A stretch of DNA of 58,455 nt from contig JAFQUP010000215.1 of the NCBI GenBank assembly GCA_017408405.1, positions 1-58,455 on the forward strand. The letters run 5' to 3'. Below, in pieces: positions 52,134 through 58,455 of this stretch (positions are counted from its first letter, which is position 1; the number at the start of each line of letters is the position of its first letter). Made by a program: the position numbers and the translations under genes. Origin of the DNA: Thermoguttaceae bacterium. GTDB lineage: Bacteria; Planctomycetota; Planctomycetia; Pirellulales; Thermoguttaceae. The notes beneath the pieces are model-generated. The model was not told where the DNA came from. It saw only the letters and a program-made list of their open reading frames with translations, and ran no database searches.

Positions 52134-53495
52134 ATGAAATTAACCCGCCGAGAAATGTTGAAAACCTCATTGACCGCCGGCGCGGCCGTGACGATTATTC
52201 CCCGTTCAGTCCTTGGCGGCGAAGCGGGTACTTCTCCCAACGAAAAAGTGACGCTTGCCGGAATTGGTATTGGCGGTATCGGATTTCCGCAGCTGAAGGA
52301 TGCCCGAAACGCCGGATTTCAGGTTGAGGCACTCTGCGACGTGGATGATCTTCACGCGAAAAAAACGTACGACCTGTTTCCGCAGGCAAGAAAATACCGT
52401 GATTTTCGGGATCTTCTGAACTCGGAAGGCGATAAAATCGATGCGGTTTACTGCGGTACGCCGGACCATACGCACGCGATCATTACTCTGGCGGCTCTCC
52501 GCGCGAAAAAGCACGTCTGCTGCGTGAAACCGCTCACGCGTACCGTGGAGGAAAGCCGGGCGGTTCTGAAAGCGGTGAGGGAGGCAGGTACCGCGACGCA
52601 GGTCACGATGCAGCCGAATACGAGTGAGGACGCCTGCCGGACGATGGAGCTGATTTACGCCGGAGCAATCGGGGAAATTCGTGAGATTCATGCCTGGTCC
52701 GGGCGTCCTGTCTGGCCTCAGGGAATGTTGGACTATCCAAAAGCGGAATCCCCGGTACCGTCTACGCTGGATTGGGATTTGTGGCTTGGACCGGCGGAAA
52801 AGCGTCCGTTTGTCGATAAATGGCCGGAAGACTCTCCGTATCCGGGAATGGCGTGCGCGAATTGGGGCGGACGTGGGGTTTATCATCCTTTCAATTTCCG
52901 AGGCTGGACGGCTTTTGGAACGGGGTCTCTTGGAGATATGGGCTGCCATCGCGCGAACCTTCCGTATCGAATGTTTGAGTTGAAGTATCCTACCCGGATT
53001 ACCGCTTCAAGTACGCGAACGTATCCCGTTTCCTATCCGATTGGATGTGTCGTGACGTACGATTACCCCGCAAGCTCAAGATTTCCGGAAATTCGGATGG
53101 TTTGGTATGATGGCGGCCTGAAACCGTCGGTTCCGAAGTGCATGGGGAGTGAAATGTTCCCGGCAGAAGGAGTACTTTATGTCGGATCCGAAGGAATGAT
53201 GTTCAATGACCGAATTCTTGATCCGGAACGTGCCGCGAAATTCGCGGATGTTCCCAGAACGATTGAGCGCCGAGGCGGCGTGATGCCCGAATGGTATGAA
53301 GCGTGTCGCGGGGGACAGCCTGCCAGCGCCAATTTTGAGTACGCGGTTCCGGTTACGGAATTTGTTCTTCTTGGAAATCTCGCGGTTCAGACGGGAAAAG
53401 CGGTTGAATTTGATCCTGAGACTCTTGAGATTAAGAATAATCCGGAGGCGCAGGCGCTCATTGCCCAGCCGTACCATAATGGATGGACTCTTTGA
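52134..53495 (+). CDS. Tat-exported Gfo/Idh/MocA family oxidoreductase
   Basis: 453 residues. TRREMLKTSLTAGAAVTIIP is a twin-arginine signal, so the protein is folded with its nucleotide cofactor before export. The Rossmann stretch is LAGIGIGGIGFPQL. The catalytic-lysine motif is CVKPLTR (about residue 132), with Val where family members usually have Glu. The C-terminal GGRGVYHPFNFRGW and GSLGDMGCHRANLPYRMFEL blocks match the long secreted Gfo/Idh subfamily common in Planctomycetes. It is divergently transcribed from kdgK. It could act on sugars outside the inner membrane together with the DUF1080 protein. Confidence 0.92.
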   Translation: MKLTRREMLKTSLTAGAAVTIIPRSVLGGEAGTSPNEKVTLAGIGIGGIGFPQLKDARNAGFQVEALCDVDDLHAKKTYDLFPQARKYRDFRDLLNSEGDKIDAVYCGTPDHTHAIITLAALRAKKHVCCVKPLTRTVEESRAVLKAVREAGTATQVTMQPNTSEDACRTMELIYAGAIGEIREIHAWSGRPVWPQGMLDYPKAESPVPSTLDWDLWLGPAEKRPFVDKWPEDSPYPGMACANWGGRGVYHPFNFRGWTAFGTGSLGDMGCHRANLPYRMFELKYPTRITASSTRTYPVSYPIGCVVTYDYPASSRFPEIRMVWYDGGLKPSVPKCMGSEMFPAEGVLYVGSEGMMFNDRILDPERAAKFADVPRTIERRGGVMPEWYEACRGGQPASANFEYAVPVTEFVLLGNLAVQTGKAVEFDPETLEIKNNPEAQALIAQPYHNGWTL

Positions 53496-53561
53496 GTTTA
53501 AGAGGAACGATTCCGGAGTAAATGAGTAACCGCTCCTTATTTTCAGGAAATTTTGGGTTCA

Positions 53562-53592
53562 AAACGGGGATTTCGGGAATGAAACCCCGTTT
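53562..53592 (+). terminator. Hairpin after the Tat-exported oxidoreductase gene
   Basis: AAACGGGG and CCCCGTTT form a perfect 8-bp stem 66 nt past the stop. There is no T-tract, so its role as a terminator is uncertain. Confidence 0.45.
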
Positions 53593-53932
53593 GGGACGTT
53601 TATGGTTTGGGGGGTGCTTTCCGCGAATTTTATGTTTGAGACTAAAAAATGAAGAGATTCCGGCGCGGGAACTGCTTTTCTTTACCCTGCTTTCATGTCT
53701 GCCGTGACTCGTTCCGCTATTTTCGGATGAATTTTCCTGATTCAACATGAATTCCCGGCGTTACGCGGGGAATCTGAGGCGTGATCTTGACTGCCTTTTT
53801 TCACTGAGCCGGCTCGCGGCTTGGAGTCACACCGCCGTTCTTTCATTTTCTCCCGCGGAGGGAACGGCCGGGATGGATCCATGACTGAACCTCGATTTTT
53901 CTAAAGGAAATGGCTGAAATTTTTAGTAAGCT

Positions 53933-53997
53933 GGATCCTGAAATAGACGAATATACTCCGTCTTCCGGAAGATCCGGTTTGATCTCATTCAGGATCC
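53933..53997. repeat. 10-bp inverted repeat with 45-bp loop past the methyltransferase stop
   Basis: GGATCCTGAA (53933-53942) and TTCAGGATCC (53988-53997) are perfect inverted repeats. The loop contains the small palindrome CTTCCGGAAG. They lie 24 nt past the end of the methyltransferase gene and could be a terminator or an edge element of the module. Confidence 0.65.
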
Positions 53998-54020
53998 CCT
54001 TTTTGCATCTGTTCGAATTT

Positions 54021-54983
54021 TTACTGTTGCGCGGCACAATTCCCAAGATCCAGAAACATTTGTTCTGAAAGGAAGGGGATTTCTTCAGTACCTGGTGTGT
54101 TTCCGTATTTTTTTTGTACTTCCGCAAGGATTTCCGGAATCTCTTCCGGGTGGTTTTTTAGAAACCATTGAATATGGTTTTCGATATATTGTTCCCGAAA
54201 ATGGGGATCCGTCAGATTTTCCGGCAGTCTTTTCATTCTTGCGTCAATGCTGTCGAAACCATGAAAGGGAACGTTGAGCCGTTCTTGTGCCAGCTCGATA
54301 TACTCTGGATTGATCTCGATCCCGATCCCATTCCGATTGGTCTGCTGACAGACACGCAGAAGTGTTCCGCTTCCAACAAAAGGATCCAGTACAGAGTCCC
54401 CTTCATTGGAAGACGCGAGAATGATCCGTTCAAAAAGTCCTTCCGGTTTTTGGGTCGGATGTGGTTTTCGATTTTTGCTGCAATAATGTACGTGCGAAAA
54501 TTCCCAGACATTGCCGGGATTTGCTCCTCTCATATTGTTTACCGAACGGTAGTATTTTTGAGGAATACGTATTGCATCCAGATTGAACGTAAATTTTTGC
54601 GGATCTTTGGTAAAAAACAGAATGTCATCATGACGCGGGGAAAAACCTTTTGTTTTGCCGATTCCCTGCGTATAGTGCCATGTGATCCACGAATTAAACG
54701 TCATGCCCAATTCCTGCTCCATGATGGAATACAGATAGGATATGTACTTCATTCCCATGAAAACATAAATGGAGCCATTTTCAGTCAGGATCCGTTTGGC
54801 CTCAAGAAGCCATGCTCTGGAAAAATCCAGATATTCCTGAAATTCCATTTTGTCGCGGGTCTTTCCGTAGTCCTTATTTAAATTGTATGGCGGGTCTGTT
54901 GCGATGAGGTGAATGCTTCCATCCGGAATTTTCTTCATTTCCTCAAGCGCATTCCCGCAAATCAAATTCAGTCGAGGAGCCAT
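54021..54983 (-). CDS. Type II DNA methyltransferase (beta class, N6-adenine/N4-cytosine)
   Basis: 320 residues. The catalytic motif IV DPPYNLN is near residue 30. The SAM-binding motif I DPFVGSGT is near residue 205, after the HPTQKPEGLFERII block. This order (DPPY before FxGxG) defines the beta class. DPPY favours N6-adenine. It protects host DNA from the overlapping nuclease. The start overlaps the nuclease gene's end by 16 bp, so the two are translated from one message. Recognition sequence unknown. Confidence 0.92.
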   Translation of the reverse strand: MAPRLNLICGNALEEMKKIPDGSIHLIATDPPYNLNKDYGKTRDKMEFQEYLDFSRAWLLEAKRILTENGSIYVFMGMKYISYLYSIMEQELGMTFNSWITWHYTQGIGKTKGFSPRHDDILFFTKDPQKFTFNLDAIRIPQKYYRSVNNMRGANPGNVWEFSHVHYCSKNRKPHPTQKPEGLFERIILASSNEGDSVLDPFVGSGTLLRVCQQTNRNGIGIEINPEYIELAQERLNVPFHGFDSIDARMKRLPENLTDPHFREQYIENHIQWFLKNHPEEIPEILAEVQKKYGNTPGTEEIPFLSEQMFLDLGNCAAQQ

Positions 54984-55732
54984 TTGTTTCTCTTTGCCTC
55001 ACGATAAAAATCTTCGAATGTTTTACGGGAACTATGCAGGAATTTTCGGTCCAAAAGCTGGCACATTTCCCAAACGTTCCGCTGCTGGTACGAGACATAA
55101 TGAATGTCTTTTATCTGAATCTGTCCTGTTCCCAATGCAGGATTGTACAGGATATCCGACTCGCCTAAATATTTCAAATCGTAGGCATGATAGCCGACTA
55201 TCTCCATAATCCCATCCATCAGACGCGTCACTGGGTTGATCGCAGAATAAACCTGATGTTTGATGGAAAGAATGATGAACATGAAATCCGGATCCGCGAC
55301 ATAGGCAGAACGGATTCGGGAAAAGGAGGTAATGTTGGGACTTTTGCCGCTTCCGGGAATATCGTCCGCGGTTGCTTTGACGTCGATATTGCCTGTCAAT
55401 ACCCGGTTTCCCTTGCGGAATTGGAGGATAATGTCTGCCATTCCCAAACGTTCCTGTGCTTCCACATTGAGCAAGTCGTATTCATTATCCAAATTATCGC
55501 GTATGCCTGCGAACACCTCTCCCGCCCACGCTTCGATCATGGGACCTGCTATCTTGTTGATATTTTCAAGCGGAAGACCGCGTTTCAGGTTGGTATTTAA
55601 AATGATTTTATTGTCGCCATGCCCGGTTTGGCGATCCAGAATGGAGAGAATCTGCTGGATGAGGAACGCTGAATTTTCAGGATATTCCGGCGATTCTTTC
55701 GGAATTTTAAAATGCAGTTCTTCATAGGTCAT
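54968..55732 (-). CDS. Type II restriction endonuclease, PD-(D/E)XK, HincII-like
   Basis: 254 residues. The active site reads ADIILQ (Asp100) and then NIDVK (Asp117, Lys119), with conserved PNITSFSRI downstream. This spacing and the DVK...PNI arrangement resemble HincII (as I recall it). The gene precedes and overlaps the methyltransferase, which confirms restriction function. A good GAGGAG lies 6 nt before the ATG. The nuclease is translated first, which is unusual because self-protection must come promptly. The cleavage site cannot be read from sequence. Confidence 0.82.
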   Translation of the reverse strand: MTYEELHFKIPKESPEYPENSAFLIQQILSILDRQTGHGDNKIILNTNLKRGLPLENINKIAGPMIEAWAGEVFAGIRDNLDNEYDLLNVEAQERLGMADIILQFRKGNRVLTGNIDVKATADDIPGSGKSPNITSFSRIRSAYVADPDFMFIILSIKHQVYSAINPVTRLMDGIMEIVGYHAYDLKYLGESDILYNPALGTGQIQIKDIHYVSYQQRNVWEMCQLLDRKFLHSSRKTFEDFYREAKRNKWLLD

Positions 55733-55770
55733 GGCAAACTCCTCATAAAATTTCTATTCCATTTTTAGAA

Positions 55771-55799
55771 TTATACCTGATTACCTCCATTTCGTCAAG
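55771..55799 (-). promoter_or_regulatory. Sigma70-like promoter of the restriction-modification operon
   Basis: Minus strand: TTGACG (55794-55799), 17-nt spacer, TATAAT (55771-55776), 39 nt upstream of the nuclease start. Confidence 0.75.
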
Positions 55800-55949
55800 T
55801 GTCTGAATCTTTTCTCTGGTAATTTTGGAGAGAAATACCAGGAGAATACTTTCCCGTCTCGCGCAAGAGGGACGATTTTTCTGTCGGGGAAGTTCCCAAA
55901 GCCTCCCGAATTACTGCGGAAATTATTCTCATTCGGCTCTCAAAACTTC

Positions 55950-55978
55950 TTGACAGTCTGTTTTTCTTATGCTATAAT
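55950..55978 (+). promoter_or_regulatory. Consensus sigma70 promoter of the GH95-like gene
   Basis: TTGACA (55950-55955), exactly 17 nt, TATAAT (55973-55978). Both hexamers match the consensus perfectly. It lies 84 nt before the ATG. Confidence 0.85.
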
Positions 55979-56061
55979 ACGACTTGTAAATGGGGGACCT
56001 TTGCATAAAAACGCTGTTTTTAGAGGTTCCCAACTGAAACTGAAACCAAAGCTGAAACGAT

Positions 56062-58455
56062 ATGAAACACCCCGCCTTTCTCTCTCTGTTTTTCCTGTTT
56101 TTTCTGCTCCTGCCGTTTGCGTATGCCGTGGAGTTTCCGAATCCGGCGGAGTTCAATCCCGTCTGGGAAAGCGCGAAGCCCGGAACGTCGTTTGACCGTT
56201 CCCTGCCGACGGCCGCGCTGCTCGGAAACGGGTCGCTCGGTGTCGTGAACGGAGGCGACGCCCAGCGGAAACTCTTCGTTCTGACGCGCGGAGATCTGTG
56301 GAGCTGCGGCGACCTGACGGACGGCAGAGAAGAAAACAATATCGGCCCGATCTCGTTCGCGGACCTGGAAATTCGGCCTGAAACGCAGGGCGTCACCTCT
56401 ACGGATACGCTCGATCTTCCCACGGCGACTCTGAAGACCGAGGGAAGATTCGGCAGAGGCAAGGTCCGGCTTGAGAGCTGCGTTGCTGCGGGCGAGGACG
56501 TTTTCATCATCACGGGAGTTTCCGACGCAGACGACGTCTGGAATCTGCGTCTCGTTCCCCACAATGAGAAGAAATCATTCCCGATCGAAGCGGGGAGTTC
56601 CGCCGACGGCTGCTGGATCCGGCGTTCGACCGTGAACCTTCTTCCCAAAGACGACCCGCGCGGATGGGTCCGGACCGCCACGGCCGCCCTGAGCGCGGTG
56701 GGCGCCGAACTGACCGAAATTACGATTCCCGACGGCGGAAAGGAAGCGCAAGCCAGCCTGAAGATCCGCGCGAATGAGCCGTTCGCCATCGTCATTGCAT
56801 CGGATCCGGGCCGCCGATTCACGTGGGAGGAACTCGCGAAACTTAAGTCCGATCACGTCAGCTGGTGGAAAGACTGGTGGGCGAGATCCCGCATCGCGCT
56901 GGGCGACAAGGAGCTGGAGGCCTTCTGGTACGGCCAGGTCTATCTGCTCGGCTCGTGCGTCCGTCAGGGAAAATTCCCGCCGGGGCTTTACGGTCTCTGG
57001 GTGACGACCGACTATCCGAACTGGCACAATGACTTCCACATGAACTACAATTACGTGGGCACCTGGTACGGCTGTTTTGCCTCAAATCGGTGCGAGGCTG
57101 CCGAATCTCTCCCTGACCCGCTTCTGGCATACCTTCCACAAGCCGTGCGCAACGCGAAGGAGAACCTCCAGAAGATCGACCGATGCAAAGGCCGATTCTA
57201 CCAGAATACGCGGGATTACCTCGACAGTCGGCCTGATCTGGCGAACGGCATCGATGACGCGGCGCTCTTTCCCGTCGCACTGGGACCCTGGGGCGTTTCG
57301 GCCGAGGGGGAAGAATCTCTGTGGAGCCAGATCTCGAACGGCGCGTTCCAGTGTGCCGTGATCTGCACGCACTGGGAATACACGCTCGACCGGGAGTACC
57401 TTAAAAAGGTCTTTCCGCTGCTCGATAAGACCGCCAATTTCTTCCTCGCGTGGTGCGAAAAGGAAACGCTCACCGACGGCTCGTACCGCTACTGCGTCTG
57501 GGATTCGCACTGGGAGGGGAGCGGACTGCAGAAGAACAGTGCTCCGGCTCTCGGCTGCGTGAAGCACCTTTTTGCGACGCTCGTCGATGCGGCTCCCATC
57601 CTGCGTGAGATCGGCATCGAGGTCCCGGACGCCAAAATTGCCGAGTGGAACGATTTCAACGACCATCTTGCTTCTCTGCCGGTCGGTGTCTACCCGATCG
57701 ACGGAAAGCCCGTCCGAATGCTTTCCGGCGTGGAGAACGCGGACGGCTCGGCCAATCCTTCCGGCGGAAATGCGATCAATCTGGAAAGCGTCATCCCCGG
57801 CGAGGCGTTCGCATTCGACGTGACGGACGATTTCCGCACTCTCGCCGTGAATGCTGTGGAGGGGAATATCGCCGTCTCTCCGAATAACGTCTGGAGCGGC
57901 ATCAACCAAACGCCTAAGCTTTTCGCGACTGCGATCCGGTGCGGATACCCGGCTCAAAAAGTGATCGATGCGTTCAAGGAACACCAGCTCCGCCGGATCG
58001 GGCAAAAGAACTTCCATCTTCACGACGGCGTCCACGGCGTGGAGAAGATCGGCGCGATGGAGTTCATTCAGTCGATGCTGATCCAATGCGACCACGGCTT
58101 CGTGAAAGTGTTCCCCAACTGGATGGGAGCCGACGCGAAGTTCGAGAATTTACGCGCCAAGGGCTGCTTCCTGCTCTCCGCGGAAATGAAGGACGGCCAG
58201 GTCGTCCGCGTGAACATCCGCTCTGAAAAAGGCGGCCTTCTGCGTCTCGTTGACCCGTTTGGCGGTCAGACCGTTCCGAAGGGCTGGACCCGCGGCCGGA
58301 CCCGAAACAGCGGCGAGCCGACCCTCGAACGCGCCTTCCAGCCCGGTGAAACGGCGGAACTTCTTTGGAACGCCGAAGCCGCCGTGCCTGTGCCGGTCAC
58401 GTACATTATGGTCTGCTGCCACTCAGCCGACAAAGGGACGAAATTCCTCGCGAAC
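56062..58455 (+). CDS. Secreted GH95-like (alpha/alpha)6 glycoside hydrolase, partial (C-terminus beyond window)
   Basis: 798 codons are visible with no stop before the window edge. A signal peptide (MKHPAFLSLFFLFFLLLPFA) is followed by an N-terminal beta-sandwich with WESAKPGTSFDRSLPTAALLGNG. The catalytic (alpha/alpha)6 region includes GLYGLWVTTDYPNWHNDF (about residues 308-325), similar to the GH95 block where the substrate site forms. The C-terminal part, with FPNWMGADAKFENLRAKGCF and DGQVVRVNIRSEKGG, also resembles GH95. GH95 enzymes remove alpha-1,2-fucose or galactose. GH65-like relatives are an alternative. The gene is GC-rich and has a consensus promoter. It extends the carbohydrate-degradation set. 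Confidence 0.72.
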   Translation, partial: MKHPAFLSLFFLFFLLLPFAYAVEFPNPAEFNPVWESAKPGTSFDRSLPTAALLGNGSLGVVNGGDAQRKLFVLTRGDLWSCGDLTDGREENNIGPISFADLEIRPETQGVTSTDTLDLPTATLKTEGRFGRGKVRLESCVAAGEDVFIITGVSDADDVWNLRLVPHNEKKSFPIEAGSSADGCWIRRSTVNLLPKDDPRGWVRTATAALSAVGAELTEITIPDGGKEAQASLKIRANEPFAIVIASDPGRRFTWEELAKLKSDHVSWWKDWWARSRIALGDKELEAFWYGQVYLLGSCVRQGKFPPGLYGLWVTTDYPNWHNDFHMNYNYVGTWYGCFASNRCEAAESLPDPLLAYLPQAVRNAKENLQKIDRCKGRFYQNTRDYLDSRPDLANGIDDAALFPVALGPWGVSAEGEESLWSQISNGAFQCAVICTHWEYTLDREYLKKVFPLLDKTANFFLAWCEKETLTDGSYRYCVWDSHWEGSGLQKNSAPALGCVKHLFATLVDAAPILREIGIEVPDAKIAEWNDFNDHLASLPVGVYPIDGKPVRMLSGVENADGSANPSGGNAINLESVIPGEAFAFDVTDDFRTLAVNAVEGNIAVSPNNVWSGINQTPKLFATAIRCGYPAQKVIDAFKEHQLRRIGQKNFHLHDGVHGVEKIGAMEFIQSMLIQCDHGFVKVFPNWMGADAKFENLRAKGCFLLSAEMKDGQVVRVNIRSEKGGLLRLVDPFGGQTVPKGWTRGRTRNSGEPTLERAFQPGETAELLWNAEAAVPVPVTYIMVCCHSADKGTKFLAN

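Larger units (their letters stand above)
53496..54020. other. Convergent intergenic region with several hairpins
   Basis: 525 bp between the plus-strand oxidoreductase and the minus-strand methyltransferase. Stems are AAACGGGG/CCCCGTTT at 53562-53592, a near-perfect ATTCCC stem at about 53753-53774, GCCGTTC/GAACGGC at 53834-53868, and the long inverted repeat listed next. No gene is convincing. It may mark the border of the restriction-modification insertion. Confidence 0.5.
55733..56061. other. Divergent promoter region between restriction-modification and glycosidase genes
   Basis: 329 bp with no gene. The two promoters are listed separately. The glycosidase leader, about 75 nt, starts near 55986. 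Confidence 0.55.

Noticed and set aside
53522..53707. A 61-codon plus-strand frame after the Tat-exported oxidoreductase
   Set aside because: It spans hairpins, has no ribosome binding site and no similarity that I recognise.
53843..54127. A 94-codon minus-strand frame overlapping the methyltransferase end
   Set aside because: It runs out of frame through the methyltransferase and the inverted repeats; no domain or start signal.

Overview
The window looks like chromosome of a planctomycete with moderate GC, probably a gut or rumen Pirellulales-type lineage. Four things support this. There is a 3,640-residue surface protein carrying the planctomycete LEPR-XLL-like N-terminal motif (LDSLEARILLS). 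The cysteinyl-tRNA synthetase has a long insert before a KISKSKG loop. There is a dense set of secreted sugar-handling proteins: DUF1080, acetyl xylan esterases, SGNH hydrolases, Tat-exported Gfo/Idh/MocA oxidoreductases and a GH95-like enzyme. Finally, lpxB implies a lipid A-type envelope. The phylum call is inferred from protein families; no rRNA or tRNA gene was seen.

Layout. 0-8.1 kb (mostly minus): a truncated Lys/Ala/Cys-rich repeat protein, an M50 site-2 protease, lpxB, tilS and a MacAB-type export operon (adaptor, ATPase, permease) whose adaptor ends in a Pro/Gly/Met-rich tail. 8.5-14.2 kb: cysS with its own promoter and terminator, an overlapping pair of RimK-like ATP-grasp ligases, a secreted TraB/Tiki-like protein and a TIGR03032-family protein. 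14.6-25.6 kb: one giant exported protein built from about 21 beta-propeller-like repeats, two Ig-like segments, a beta-rich C-terminus and an intact trypsin-like protease domain in the middle. 25.8-32.6 kb: an EboF-like member of the alkaline phosphatase superfamily, ftsK, a bacterial DA1-like LIM/zinc peptidase and a secreted beta-propeller protein. 32.8-47.9 kb (all minus): two acetyl xylan esterase paralogues (one secreted, one not), a TPR/CHAT protein lacking the CHAT catalytic pair, DUF1080, hemD, a nitroreductase, a tandem-SGNH protein, a Tat-exported propeller protein and a Gfo/Idh/MocA oxidoreductase. 48.5-53.5 kb: an MsbA-like ABC exporter, KDG kinase and a Tat-exported oxidoreductase. 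54.0-55.7 kb: a compact Type II restriction-modification pair with its own promoter. 56.1 kb to the end: a secreted GH95-like glycosidase cut by the window edge.

How the genes fit together. The esterases, SGNH protein, DUF1080 protein, two oxidoreductases, KDG kinase and GH95-like enzyme make a plausible polysaccharide-degradation set: deacetylation, debranching, 3-keto-sugar chemistry, then entry through 2-keto-3-deoxygluconate. The envelope group is lpxB, the MsbA-like exporter, MacAB and the M50 protease. Housekeeping genes (tilS, cysS, hemD, ftsK) are interspersed.

Regulation is unusually readable. Several sigma70-like promoters with 16-17 nt spacers are visible, and some have an extended -10. 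One -35 box lies inside a perfect inverted repeat.

The best candidates for something undescribed are the protease-bearing giant surface protein beside a TIGR03032 gene, the DA1-like peptidase beside ftsK, the paired ATP-grasp ligases and the Cys-rich histone-like repeat protein.
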